Source: Dillenia suffruticosa | Taxonomy: Eukaryota > Streptophyta > Magnoliopsida > Dilleniales > Dilleniaceae | Length of the DNA stretch: 64,000 nucleotides | Assembly (NCBI GenBank): GCA_033439265.1 | Contig: JAVTVX010000031.1 | Location: 19,078,001 to 19,142,000, forward strand | Reading direction: 5' to 3' | In this document: positions 11,165 to 23,916 of the stretch, one piece after another | How the letters are laid out: the number at the start of each line of letters is the position of its first letter | Numbering within the stretch: the first letter of the stretch is position 1 | Position numbers and translations under genes: made by a program | The notes under the pieces: model-generated | The model's database searches: none | What the model was told of the DNA's origin: nothing | What the model saw: only the letters and a program-made list of their open reading frames with translations

Positions 11165-11357
11165 GTTCTAGATTGGAATTTAAATCTAAAATCATTCCAT
11201 TTCAATATACTCTCTTGAAAAATTGCAAGTACACAAATGGTCAGACTATATGATTATATACATAAAAGATAAAAATAAAAAAGATAAAATATGTTAAATT
11301 GAATTATTATATAAAATTTGGTTCATTTAATTTTTTTATTCATTTAGCATTTTTTTT
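11165..11357 (-). repeat. Dispersed repeat, copy 1 (inverted relative to 58146-58320)
   Basis: Blocks such as aaatctaaaatcatt, ctatatgattatatac, gataaaatatgttaaattgaa and ttcatttag recur as the reverse complement in 58146-58320 in the same order, at roughly 80% similarity by eye over about 180 bp. It lies at the 3' end of the minus-strand LINE, so it could be part of the LINE tail or an independent MITE-sized element. Confidence 0.6.
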
Positions 11358-14300
11358 ATGACAAATAGAAGAAGAGAGAAACTACCTTCTAAAAGAAGTT
11401 ATATTCAGAATATCATGCATCAAGAAACGATACATCTCACGAATAGGAAAGTAGAACATGAATTTTAGGAGAAATATTTAGCAAGGATGTCACCACAGGT
11501 GTTACCTTCATAGGGAACAAAAAGTATCTTATGAATTAGAGTTCGTTGAATAAGCTGTTGTCATTCATAGAGAAAACCTAGTTGTGACAGTTCTATCTCG
11601 GAGAAGAGTGCCGACACGAGCTTGGTGGAATCGGTCTCAAGTACCATCGGGAAGAACTTTGCATGAAGCAGAAGAAGAAGCCCCTCTATGATTCCATATA
11701 GCTCTACAGTAAAAGGGTCTGTCATCGCCAAATTTACTGTAAAATCATGAACCCATAAATTAGACTCATCTCATAAGAGGCCTCCGGCTTCGGCCACAAG
11801 GGAATGGGTACTTGGGACCCATCCGTATTGAGTTTATAAAACCCCGAAGGAAGGGGGGCCATGGTACCAAGGAACCCAAGCAGGGAAGAGACTGAGATCC
11901 ACCAGCCACTGCTAGCCACTCGTCTCGAGTTTAATTAGAGGCAATAGTTGCAACACCCTCCTGAGAGAAATTAAGACCCTCAAATACAACTTTGCATTGT
12001 GCTTTCAAATTGCCCATAATGTATAGGCAAAGAAAGTAGACCACAAAAACCCAATGTGGAGAGCACAAAACTGGTAGTTACATACCAACCACTCTTTCTC
12101 TAGCGGTCTCCCCAAAACTAGCTTGAGAGGGAGGAAGTTCAAAGAATCCGAGTCCAAACTTGGCGAATAAGGGCATATTCCTAAAAAAGATGGATACCTG
12201 TCTTTGGAAGCTCACGACAGAGAGGACAAAGAGGATCATGGGTTAGCCCACATAGGAATCGGGTACTGTTGGTAATCAAAGTACTATGAGAAGCAAGCCA
12301 CATTAGGAATTTAACTTATTCCTGACATTTTGACCCCCAGACCCACCTTCATAGAGTAGGAGGATCAATGGAATTCTCCAAATGTCGAACGTGTGATAGG
12401 CAAGCCTGAAGAATCGCCAACCCAACATACTAGATCTTGGGACTTGGAATCACGGGAATCAACATGGCCTGAAAGTCCTCTACAATAGATTTTAGGACAA
12501 GAGCAGTGAGCCTAAAAATATTCCAATGCCGATCTGTAGTAATAAATTGACTCACCTATAGATTAATAATAGAATTTGCAAGATCTCCTGGCACCCTCTA
12601 TGATAAAGGTCTCGCACTAACCTAAATATCCTCTCAAAATAGGATGTCTATCCCACCTCCCATTTCCTAACACAGGGAGTCACGAATTCATAAAAGTCCA
12701 CACCGAAAGGACAACCAACTGGAGGGTCATCCATTATAGAGAACCTCACACCATATGGTCGTGTCCACTCACAAGATCCTCTAACCCAGCTTGGCAAGAA
12801 AAGCAAGGTTAGCATCTTAAGACTTTTGAATCCTCAATCTGCCAAAAACCTTAGGCTGACTCTCACCGAATTGCATGAACTCATTGGACCTCCTCAGAAT
12901 CAACTAGAGAAATTGACGATTTAGTTTATTAAGCTGATCACAAACTGATTTAAGAAGCCAAGCTCACTGATTGCATAACATAAAAAGGAATTGAAGAGGT
13001 GTCCACTTGAATTAACATTTTCCACCCAACAATATTCAATGTCTTTGCCTTCTAAGCATAAATCTTTTGTTGAACCCATTCAACCAAATACTGATACTGA
13101 GTTTTCTTGATTTGTCCATGAGTTATAGGTACTTTTGGATATATCCCCAAATCATCTATCACATGAAACTAGCATTGACAAGCCAGACTCCCTTAAGCGA
13201 CAATAGAGCTCTAAGAGAAACAAATAATTTAGACTTACGAGAATTCAAAACTAACTCAATATTCTTTAAAAATTTCTAAAGACAACCTAGAACTGAGGGC
13301 ATGAAGGATCTTAGCATTCACAAAAAGCATGAGATCATCTGTAAAAAATAAATGAGAAATAGCTGGGCCTGTGCAAGAGATGTGGATAGGAGCTCAGTAA
13401 CCCTCGCTCACCTAAGCCTGAATCATGTAAGAAAGCTTCTCCATAACCAAAATAAAGAGATGGAGGGACAACGGATCTCCTTGTCTGAGACATTTTCCGA
13501 TGGCCAAATAGGATAATGCTTCCCCATTCTAAATTAATGCAGACCGAGTATGAGTGACAACAAAGGTGATCAAGTGAACCAACATATTAGGAATCTGAAA
13601 GTCTTGTAAAGTTTGACCCAAAAAATCTCAGCTATCACTATCATAGGCCCACCAAAAATCGATTTTCTGAAAATCGATTTTCAGAACCATTCTCTGACGA
13701 GCCCCCCGGGAAGTGCAAATGGAGTAAACAATCTCCTGAGTAATAATGATGTTATCCAACGAACTCTGACCTAGAAGAAAGTTACTCTGAAAAAGGGCCC
13801 ACTACGTTTTATAGGATATGACAAAGCCAAAGAACTAACACATGGCAAAAACCTCAAATCCAGTATCAAATAGACTAATAGGCTGGAACTCATGCAAACC
13901 ACTCAGACAAGCCGTCTTCGGAATAAGAATGAACTCTAGAGGGAAGAAATCATCCCAAAAAGCCTCCTCAATAAATTGACACAGGGCAGGGTGAGTAATG
14001 TTCCAAAACTTTTAATAGAACAAGGATTGGAATCATCAAGGCTTGGAGCTTTAAACCCCTTTATAGAAAATGTCATGGCTTGGATCTCAGATAACTCAAT
14101 GGGACGAGTCAGATGTACCTAATCCTCATCATTAATGGTCTGTTGCTAGTTATCATACCTATCAGAACCACTACAGAGGGAATCTCTCACAAATAAATCT
14201 CGAAAAGAAAAAGTTGCATACTCTTTAAAATGCTGCTAGTCATAACACCTTTCTTTATTAATCTTCAACTGAGAAATTCGTTTATGATTTTAACGAATAA

Positions 14301-14626
14301 GGGAAAACAAATGGTAAAACTGGGTATTTCAATTGCCATGATAAAACCAATTAATTCGGGATTTTTGATACCGAAATGTTTCCTTCATATTAAGGATCCG
14401 ATGATACTCCTCCAATAAATGACTTTTAAGTTGTCACAAAGAATCTGAATGATCATAACCCGCTCTTAACTGGCCCCAAGATGATGTTTTCTACTAAAAA
14501 TATTGCCAAAGATATACTTATTCCAATGCTTTAGAGCCATTGCGGTAGACTAAATCAATCTCAACAAAGACTGACCACCGTTATCCCACGCCAAGCCGAG
14601 GTAAAAACATGTTGGAACTAAGAATG
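11350..14626 (-). pseudogene. LINE (L1-type) ORF2 3' part: RT, zinc finger, RNase H
   Basis: Reading the minus strand from 14626 leftwards. A pre-RT segment resembles LKHWNKYIFGNIFSRK (about 14540-14480) and KSRINWF (about 14360). The RT core has a G-x-RQGDPLS type block and MEKLSYMIQA (about 13490-13400), then FTDDLMLFVNAKILHALS (about 13350-13300), equivalent to the LINE FADD site. A zinc-finger RVT block reads DPLCPLCREL (about 12230-12200). The RNase H domain includes FYKLNTDGS (about 11850), ELYGIIEGL and LETDSTKLVSAL (11710-11600), then GNTCGDILAK (about 11500). There are many frameshifts and stops. The EN-coding part is missing here; its first codons are at 33594-33677. Confidence 0.85.
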
Positions 14627-14679
14627 TGTAACATTAGAAAAAAAAAAAAAGGATTACGGCTAAAAAAGCCCTAATCTCT

Positions 14680-14730
<51 letters not shown>

Positions 14731-17211
14731 TCTCTTTTTTTCTCTCTTTCTCTTCTCCTCCGCCGCGGCCTCTCCCCTTCCGCCACGCACCGCTGCTGCT
14801 CCTCCTTCCTTCCTGCGAGCGCGCCATAGCCACCTCACCTTCCTCCCGTAAGCGCTGCCCCTCCGCGAGCGCGACTGCAGCTCCTCCGCCGCAACGTGAT
14901 CTCTCCTGCTCGAACCTGAGCGCTCCCTTGGGCGACCTCTCTGCCGCGGGTGCCGCCCTCCCGCGAGCACGCCACTGTGCGATCGCCACTACGCAGATCC
15001 TCCCTCCACGCGAGAACTACCTCCTCGAGCCAGTGCGAGCCCTGTGCGCGATCTCCCGCGAGCCAGCGCGTGACCCCTGCGCGAGCCAGCGCGCGACCCC
15101 TGCGCGAGCCAGCGCGAGCCCTGCGCGAGTGCCAACGCGCTCCAGCGCGACCCTCTGTGCGAGCACAGCGCGCTCCAGTACGACCTACTGCTGACCCGCG
15201 ACCCCACTACGGCCCGCGAAGCCTGCTGCGGCCAGCAAGCCGGGCTGAGAGCCCGCGAACCCACCAGCGGGCCAGCCTGCTAGCCCGCCAGCCCACCGGC
15301 CAGCAAGCCCGTGACGGCCCGCGAGCCCACAACTGGCTTTCCCCTTCGAGAGCTCACATGCATCTTCTGTACTGCAGGTAACGACTATAATTGGTTGAAA
15401 TTCTAGGGTTTGGTGTTAGAAATTTAGTTGTTGCTAATATATTTAAAATTTAAAAATATTACAGGTTTTAGACCAATTCGATGGACGAACGACAGCTAGG
15501 TCTGAAACCCGAGGAACCCTAGGTGAGAGAAATGCACTCACTTCAAAGTTTGAATAAATTTTGTAGATAAAATTCCTTATTAAGGTTTTATGTGATATAA
15601 AATTTGATAATTTGATTAGGTTTGTCTTTTGGAGACTCGTTGAAAAATAGGGAGTGACCACCCTCCATAAATAAGTGAGTGGGACTCTAATCTCTTGCAT
15701 AAAATAGTAAAACGTGTTTTCTGCCGTGTTTTCGATAAAACATGCTTGTGATATGCATTGATTTGACGTATGATACTAAATTTCAAATCTGTTTTGTGAT
15801 TATTGGAGTATCTTGAAATTATGTTTACGATGACTATGCATCCATAGTTTGAAATGAAACAAAAATTGTGCCATTAATTGAAAATTGATAATTTCCTTTT
15901 CTACCGTTGCATTGATATGCTGTTTTGAAATGATGTGATGAAATGTATTGGCACGCAAACTTGAAATGCTTTGATGAACTATGTGGGTCAGATGTCCACT
16001 AGTTATGCGATGATATGATTTTACTTGTGGGACGTTGTGCCCTGGGACGTTGTGCCCTTGTGAGACTATGATGATGATATTGATGATTCCGTAGCTACGA
16101 AGGGCGTTTGCAGAGGCACAGGTTGCCCGGATACGCTTCTACAGGAGGTTTCCGCAAACATCATTTATTCTAAGGGCTATAGGCGCGGTCGGTTGAACCC
16201 ACGTAGGGGGAGGACGTGTATGACGCCACCATCTAGCACTGGGCGAGGTCCTATACACGATGATGAGTTAGCCCCAGCGAACTCATGGCCAACGTCAGGG
16301 TAGAGAGCGTTTTAAAGTCTATGCATAATAAAACCCCCGATGTGCCTGTCCTTGGTCACGGCTGACCTTTGCCAGGACCATTTTTGGCTCGCTCTGATAT
16401 TACTTGATTTTAAATGGATGCATACATACTTGTTATCGTGTGATTGATTAAATGATTTCAAATTGTTAAACATATCATGTTTTGCTGTGAAATGTAAATT
16501 TTTGTTTCAAATGATATTATTTGACACTCCAATGGTTCACCCACGCTATTTATGCTTGACATTTTCCCCCTCACTCACTGGGTATCTTCCCATGATACTC
16601 ACCCCTCTCTTTTCCCTCCTCAGACAGGTTTATTGTGATAGAGCGACGTTACAGGCTCTAGGGCGGATTTGGTATTCACGACGGTGAGATTTACTTTAAA
16701 TAGAAATATGAAAATTTTATTTTATTTCGACCCTGCGAGATCTTGACATTTAGGTTCGTAGTTGGCCGTGTATATTATGGGATGATTGTATAACTTATGA
16801 GCAGTTGTGTGCATAACTCTCGCTTTGGTTCATTTTACTCGCATTGAGGCATCTGTAAGCGTTTTAAACTTTGTACTTGGAATATGTGTTATACATTATA
16901 TAAACTTAGGTCCGCTCGGTGTAGCGGCTGCTCATGCTCTAATTGGGCATGACAGCAGAAGTCTGTGGGTAGGATTGTTGGAAATTGTAAAGCCTTGCAC
17001 TGTCCTGGATGTTTGGAGATGGAGTTTGTTGATTTTGGAGAGGTCGAGATGGCCATTTGTTTAAATTACAGGTTGATTTTGCATATACAGGTTTAATTAT
17101 ACATGGAAAAACTTCCGATTTACGGGGAGATTCTGTCTGATTTTTTGTAGAAATACAGCCGGCATTCAAAACAACGGGCGGCTGCACACGACCCCGGTTT
17201 GGGGCGTGACA
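14627..17211 (+). repeat. 5' LTR of element B
   Basis: A 2585-bp LTR from TGTAACATTAG to GGGGCGTGACA. A poly-A run is followed by an imperfect inverted repeat (attacggct / agccctaat, 14653-14675), a (CT)n tract at 14685-14760, and GC-rich repeats to about 15340. A tandem gggacgttgtgccct pair is at 16028-16060 and the palindrome CGTAGCTACG at 16090-16099. A 2-base shift of the start (14625) would give flanking AAGAA, close to AAGTA after element C at 33594, but this is weak. Confidence 0.92.
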
Positions 17212-17218
17212 GTTCTAT

Positions 17219-17231
17219 TGGTATCAGAGCC
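17219..17231 (+). promoter_or_regulatory. Primer binding site of element B
   Basis: TGGTATCAGAGCC, seven bases after the LTR end. The spacing and tRNA-iMet type are the same as in A. Confidence 0.85.
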
Positions 17232-17380
17232 CTGTAGGTTAGAGAAAAAGATGAGAGTAAAAGTCTTCCCAAGTATATGAAAAGTTCTCAATGCATTAGA
17301 GAGTTTCATACAGTCATTTAAAGTCCCATACTTGGCCATAGGCATATAAGTTCATCTATTTTATGGAGTTGGATACATAA

Positions 17381-18069
17381 CGTGGTAGGAGAGGTGCTAG
17401 ATTCGCCTCACTTGAGGGTCTTTCAGTGCCTGTTGCACCTAGGGCACCCGAGGTGCCACGAGTGCCAGAGGATGCTTCCTCTACTTGAGCACGCTCACCA
17501 GCGCCACCCCCAGGATCTCCACTGGCTGTTGTAGCCGAGATTCCTCCACCACCACTCGATGCCTTGAGGCAGTGGTAGGAGTGTTACAGTAGATATGGGG
17601 CGTGGATGCCACCACCTCCACTACAGACTCCAGCAACCGCACCTGCGGCCGTACCTACTCCTACGGCATCGGTTCCTCCTACGGTGGCCGGTCTTTCTGT
17701 TTCTACACCGACCGATGAGACGTCGATTACTTTGAGGCACATCCACGAGCTCATGCAGTTGGTGAAAGAGTCTCGGCAGCTGGGATGCACAGATTTTTCA
17801 GGATCCAGTGATACAGTAGCGGCGAAACACTGGATCAATAGGATTCGTAGGATCCTTACGGATTTGGGGTTGTCAGAGGAGCTCAGATTGAGAGTTGCTG
17901 AGAGACTCCTCGACGGAGATACCCTCTCGTGATGGGAGGCTATCCGTGACAGTACTACACAGACCCTGCGGTGGGAGGACTTTCTACGAGAGTTCAACCG
18001 CAGGTACTTTACCCCGTTCCAGCAGGACCGGATGAGGACGGAGTTCCTGCACTTGCGCCAGGGATTATG
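17381..18069 (+). pseudogene. Gag remnant of element B
   Basis: It encodes the same N-terminal half as D gag (proline-rich linker, RIHELMQLVKESRQLGCTDF, gag core to TEFLHLRQG) but lacks the start codon. The leader joins gag codon 5 directly, at a shared ACGT in 'catAACGTGG'; relative to D, about 170 bp are lost. In-frame stops occur near 17487 and 17576 and in place of the core Trp near 17931. The rest of gag, including the zinc knuckle, the gag-pol gap and the DTGS site, is deleted. At about 18066 gag runs directly into mid-protease. Confidence 0.88.
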
Positions 18070-21000
18070 ATAGACCTCTCTCGCCACTTGATGAGGAGAT
18101 TATGATAGTTACTCCTCTTGACAAGCATATCATTCGAGATACAGTTTATAGGGGCTGTGAGGTCGGTATTGGGGAGGCGATATTAGAAGCAGATCTGATT
18201 CCACTCTCTATCACGAATTTCGATGCCATCCTAGGGATAGATTGGTTGAGTTTACACCGGGCTTCCGTGGATTGTTTCACGAAGGAGGTTGAGTTTAGGA
18301 GGTCCGAACAGCCACTGTTAGTATTCTGGGGCGAGAGATGAGTATTGCCCCGCAGTATTATCTCGGTTATGAAGGCCAGACGCTTGGTACACCATGGTTG
18401 TGCGGTTTATCGGGCTTATATTGTCGACACCACCATTGAGGGATCGAGGCTTGAAGATGTCCCTGTGGTGCAGAAATTTTCAGATGTGTTCCCTGAGGAG
18501 CTTCCCGGATTACCACCAGTTCGGGAGTTCTATTTTGAAATTGATCTAGTACCGGGGATCAATTCTATTTCTATTCCGCCATACAGAATGGCGCCTGATG
18601 AACTGAGAGAGCTTAAAACTCAGTTACAGGAACTTCTGGACAAGGGGTTGATTCGCCCGAGCACCTTACCTTGGGGTGCCTTGGGGCGCTCCGGTGCTGT
18701 TTGTAAAGAAAAAGGATGGTACATTTCGGCTTTGTGTGGACTACAGGCAATTGAATAAAGCCATTATCAAAAACAGATATCCCCTACCACGTATAGATGA
18801 TTTGTTTGATTAGCTGCAGGGAGCCAGGGTTTCTCTAAGATTGATCTTTGTTCGGATTATCATCAGTTGAGAATTCGGGCCGAAGATGTGCCCAAGACAG
18901 CTTTTCGCACCTGATACGGCCATTACGAGTTTCTAGTCATGCTGTTTGGGCTGACTAATGCCCCAACTGCTTTCATGGATTTGATGAACCGAGTTTTTTA
19001 CGACTATTTGGATCTGTTCGTCATCGTATTCATCGATGACATCTTGATATATTCACGGAATGATGAAGATCATGCTGAACACCTTCGGGTGGTATTGCAG
19101 ATATTCCGTGAGAAGCAGCTATATGTCAAATTCTCGAAATGTGAGTTTTAGCTTAGACAAATTGGGTTCTTGGGGCATATTGTTTCCGCGGAGGGTATTT
19201 ATGTTGATCTGCGGAAGGTTGAGGCTATAGTGAAGTGGAAGCAGCCACAAACAGTTACCGAGATTCGTAGCTTTCTCGGTTTGGCCGGGTATTATCACAG
19301 ATTTATAGAGGGATTCTCCCGGATAGCTGCTCCATTGTCGAGATTGACCCAGAAGGGGGTCAAGTTTGTTTGGGATGATCGTTGTGAGGCGAGCTTCCAG
19401 GAGCTCAAACAATGGTTGACATCTACTCCCATTTTAGCCCTTCCCATTAGTAGTCGGGAGTATACAGTCTACAGTGATGCTAGCCGACAGGGATTGGGTT
19501 GGTTCTGATGCAGGATGGTCGGGTTATTGCATATGCCTCGCGACAGCTGAAGAAACATGAGGTTAATTACCTGACACATGATTTGGAGTTGGCAGTCATA
19601 GTCTTCGCATTGAAGATATGGCGGCATTATCTTTATGGGGTGACCTGCAGGGTATTTACAGATAACAGGAGTTTGAAATATCTATTTACTCAAAAGGAGC
19701 TGAATTTGAGACAGAGGAGATGGTTAGAACTCCTCAAAGATTATGATCTCATTATTGACTATCATCCGGGCAAGGCGAATGTTGTAGCAGATGCCTTGAG
19801 TCAGAAGTTAGCATCATCCTCACAGTCGACAGAGAAAGCCTACCTTTCTTGTTTAGTGGGACTCCGAGCCTTAGGAGTCAGTTTGATTAACGATGATCAG
19901 GGAGGCTTACTAGCCAGATTTGAGATCAGACCGACTTTGTTCGACCGTATCAAAGAGCTCCAGAGTACAGATAAGGAGATTCAGGATTTTGCGGATAGAG
20001 TCTGCAGAGCTGAGGGCGGAGACTTCAGAGTCTGTGATGATGGATTCGTGGTATTCAGAGACAAAGTGTGTGTCCCGACCGATAGTGATCTTCGGCATGC
20101 TATCCTTGAGGAAACACATTCTTCTGCATATGCTATGCATCCCAGGGGTACGAAGATGTACCAGACCATCAGGGGTAGCTATTGGCGGTCAGGCATGAAG
20201 AGGGATATAGTAGAGTTTGTGGCATGATGCTTGGTGTGCTAGCAGGTGAAGGCCGAGCATCAACGTCCAGCGGGCACACTGCAGCCTCTTCCCATTCCTG
20301 AGTAGAAATGGGAGCATATTACTATGGATTTCGTGATAGGGTTGCCGCGGACTTCTACACGGCATGATGAAATTTGGGTGATTGTCGATCGACTCACCAA
20401 ATCTGCACATTTTATCCTTATCCGCGGTGACTATTCCTTAGAGGCGTTGGCACGTCTCTATGTTGATACCATAGTTCGGCTTCACGGGATACCCATGTCG
20501 ATTGTTTCAGATAGGGACCCCAGGTTCACATCTAGGTTTTGGCCTAAGTTACAGGAGGCATTGGGTACTAGATTGAACTTCAGTACGGCATATCATCCTC
20601 AGACGGACAGCCAGTCTGAGAGGACCATTCAGACCCTTGAGGATATGCTAAGGGCATGTGTGATGGATTTCCAGGGTAGTTGGGACCGACACCTTCCACT
20701 GGTTGAATTCGCATATAATAACAACTATCAGACGAGCATAGGGATGCCCCTGTATGAGGCACTGTATGGCAGGAAGTACCGCACCCCGATATGCTGGGAT
20801 GAGGTCGGAGAGCGACGTCTCAGCAACGTTGAGTTGATTGAGCAAACAAAGGATAAAGTTAAGGTTATCCGTGAGTGGATGAAAGCCGCCCGGGACAGAC
20901 AGAAGACGTATGCTGATCGTAGGCGGCGACCTCTTGAGTTTGCTACGGGAGATATGGTTTTCTTGAGGATATCTCCTTGGAAGGGAGTTATACGGTTCAG

Positions 21001-21362
21001 GCAGCGGGGCAAGTTGAGCCCCAGATATATTGGGCCCTTCCGTATCCTTGAGAGGGTCGGGAGTGTGACATATAGATTGGAGCTGCCAGATGAACTATCC
21101 CGTATTCACGACGTATTCCATATCTCAGTACTCAGGAAATACTTGGCTGATCCTTCTCATGTACTTGAGCCTCCACCTCTTGAGTTACAAGATGACCTTA
21201 GTCTTCCAGTTCAGCCCGTGGTTGTTCTAGATCGATAAGTTAAAAAGCTGCGGAGTAAGGAAATTTCATTGTCAAAGTTTTATGGAGGAGTGATCAGGTC
21301 GAGGAGGAGACTTGGGAGCCCGAGGAGGCTATGAGGAGACAATACCCCCATTTATTTGCAAT
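18070..21362 (+). pseudogene. Pol remnant of element B
   Basis: Follows A and D through protease C-term (FDAILGIDWLSLH), RT ([14 protein letters not shown] near 19030), RNase H (VYSDAS near 19470, [11 protein letters not shown]), integrase DDE core (20320-20770) and the chromodomain-like tail near 21300. Damage includes stops near 18339 (GAGAGATGA), 18812 and 18912, a small duplication near 18675 (ttggggtgccttggggcgc), and stops near 20225, 20239, 20304 and 21236. The stop at 18912 (CGA to TGA in [10 protein letters not shown]) is shared with D. The HHCC cysteines are partly lost (CLVC reads CLVC-stop). Confidence 0.9.
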
Positions 21363-21398
21363 TTAGTTCTCTTTTAGTTTCGAGAACGAAACTTGATC

Positions 21399-21414
21399 TT
21401 AAGGGGTTAGAAAA
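21399..21414 (+). promoter_or_regulatory. Polypurine tract of element B
   Basis: TTAAGGGGTTAGAAAA immediately before the 3' LTR start TGTAACACTAG. Confidence 0.8.
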
Positions 21415-21470
21415 TGTAACACTAGAAAAAAAAAAAGGATTAGGGCTAAAAAAGCCCTAATCTCTCTTTT

Positions 21471-21510
<40 letters not shown>

Positions 21511-23916
21511 CCTCTCTCTTTTTTTTCTCTCTTTCTCTTCTCCTCTGCCGCGGCCTCTCCACTTCCGCCACCACCGTCGCTGCTCCTCCTTCCTTCCCGC
21601 GAGCGTGCCATAGCCACCTCGCCTTCCTCCCGTGAGCGCTGCCCCTTCGCGAGCGTGACTGCAGCTCCTCTGCCGTAGCGCGATCTCTCCTGCGCGAACC
21701 CGAGCGCTCCCTTGCGCGACCTCCCTACCGCGGGCGCCACCCTCCCGCGAACACGTCACTGCGCGATCGCCACTGCGCAGATCCTCCCTCCACCCGAGCG
21801 CTGCCTCCTCGAGCCAACGTGAGCCCTGAACGCGATCTCCCGAGAGCCAGTGCGCGACCCAGTGTGCGACCCAGAACGAGCCAGCGCGCGAGCCAGTGCG
21901 AGCCAGCTCGACTCCAGCACGAGCGCCAGCGCGGCCCGCAAAGCTCGCTGCGGCCAGCAAGCCGGGCTGAGAGCCCGCGAGCCCACTAACAGGCCAGGCC
22001 GCTAGCCCGCCAGCCCACTGGCCCGCAAGCCCGTGATGGCCTGCGAGCCCGCGATCGGCTTTCCCCTTCGAGAGCTTACCTGCATCTTCTGTACTGCAGG
22101 TAACGACTATAATTGGTTGAAATTCTAGGGTTTGGTGTTAGAAATTTAGTTGTTGCTAATATATTTGAAATTTGGAAATATTACAGGTTTTAGACCAACC
22201 CGACGGGCGAACGACAGCTAGGTCTGAAACCCGAGGAACCCTAGGTGAGAGAAACGCACTCACTTCAAAGTTTGAATAAATTTTATTGATAAAATTCCTT
22301 ATTAGGGTTTTATTTGATATAAAATTTGATGATTTGATTAGGTTTGTCTTTTGGAGACTCGTTGAAAAATAGGTAGTGACCACCCTTCCTAGATAAGTGA
22401 GTGGGATTCTAATCTCTTGTATAAAATAGTAAAACGTGTTTTCTGCCTTGTTTTCGATAAAACATGCTTTTGATATGCATTGATTTGACGTATGATACTA
22501 AATTTCAAATCTGTTTTGTGATTATTGGAGTGTTTTGAAATTATGTTCACGATGACTATGCATCCATGGTTTGAAATAAAATAAAAATTGTCATTACTTG
22601 AAAATTGATAATTTCCTTTTCTACCGTTGCATTGATATGCTGTTTTGAAATGATGTGATAAAATGTATTGGCATGCAAACTTGAAATGCTTTGATGAACT
22701 ATGTGGGTCGGATGCCCACTAGTTATGCGATGATATGATTTTACTTGTGGGACGTTGTGCCCTGGGATGTTGTGCCCTTGTGAGACTATGATGATGATAT
22801 TGATGATTCTGTAGCTACGAAGGGCGTTTGTAGAGGCAGAGGTTGCCCGGATACGCTTCTGCAGGAGGTATCCGCAAACGTCATTTATTCTAAGAGCTAT
22901 AGGCGCGGCCGGTTGAACCCACGTAGGGGAAGGACGTGTGTGACGCCACCGTCTAGCACCGGGCGGGGTCGTATACATGATGATGAGTTAGCCCCAGCGA
23001 ACTCATGGCCAACGTCGGGGTAGAGAGTATTTTAAAGTCTATGCATAATAAAACCCCCGATGCGCATGTTCTTGGTCACGGCTGACCTTTGCTAGGATCA
23101 TTTTTGGATCGTTATGATATTACTTGATTTTAAATGGATGCATACATGCTTGTTATCGTGTGATTGATTAAATGATTTCAAATTGTTAAACAAATCATGT
23201 TTTGCTGCGAAATGTAAATTTTTGTTTCAAATGATATTATTTGACACTCCAATGGTTCACCCACACTATTTATGCTTGACATTTTCCCCCTCACTCACTG
23301 GGTATCTTCCCATGATACTCACCCCTCTCTTTTCCCTCCTCAGACAGGTTTATTGTGATAAAGCGACGTTACAGACTTTAGGGCGGATTTGGTATTCAAG
23401 ACGGTGAGATTTACTTCAAATAGAAATATGAAATCTTTATTTTATTTCGACCCTGCGAGGTCTTGACATTTAGGTCCGTAGTTGGCCGTGTATATTATGG
23501 GATTACTGTATAACTTATGAGCAGTTGTGTGCATAACTCTCGCTTTGGTTCATTTTACTCGCATTGAGGCATCTGTAAACGTTTTAAACTTTCTACTTGG
23601 GAAATGTGTTATACATTGTATAAACTTAGGTCCGCTCGGTTTAGCGACTGCTCATGCTCTAGTTGGGCATGACTGTAGAGGTCTGTGCTAGGATTGTTGG
23701 AAATTGTAAAGCCTTGCGCTGTCCTGGATGTTTGGAGATGGAGTTTGTTGATTTTGGAGAGGCTGGGATGGCCATTTGTTTAAATTACAGGTTGATTTTG
23801 TATATACAAGTTTAATTATATATGGGAAAACCTCCGATTTACGGAGAGATTCTGTCCGATTTTCTGTAGAAATACAGCCGGCATTCAGGACAACGGGCGG
23901 CTGCTCACGACCCCGG
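21415..23916 (+). repeat. 3' LTR of element B, truncated at its end
   Basis: About 2.5 kb colinear with 14627-17197. It contains the intact inverted repeat attagggct / agccctaat (21439-21461), (CT)n, and a palindrome changed at one CpG (TGTAGCTACG, 22810-22819). It stops at ACCCCGG; the terminal 14 bases (ending GGGGCGTGACA) are absent and gag-like coding sequence of element C follows at once. Confidence 0.9.

Larger units (their letters stand above)
14627..23916 (+). mobile_element. Element B: decayed Ty3/gypsy with both LTRs
   Basis: The element has a 5' LTR, primer site, gag remnant, pol remnant, polypurine tract, and a 3' LTR missing its last 14 bases. It is the same family as D by LTR and gag-RT. 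It inserted in the LINE endonuclease region. Multiple stops and two internal deletions make it inactive. The right end does not show the LTR terminus or a target duplication; it runs directly into element C's gag. Confidence 0.92.

Noticed and set aside
11734..11919. A 61-codon minus-strand ORF taken alone as a small gene
   Set aside because: It contains FYKLNTDGS and is part of the decayed LINE RNase H, not a gene of its own.
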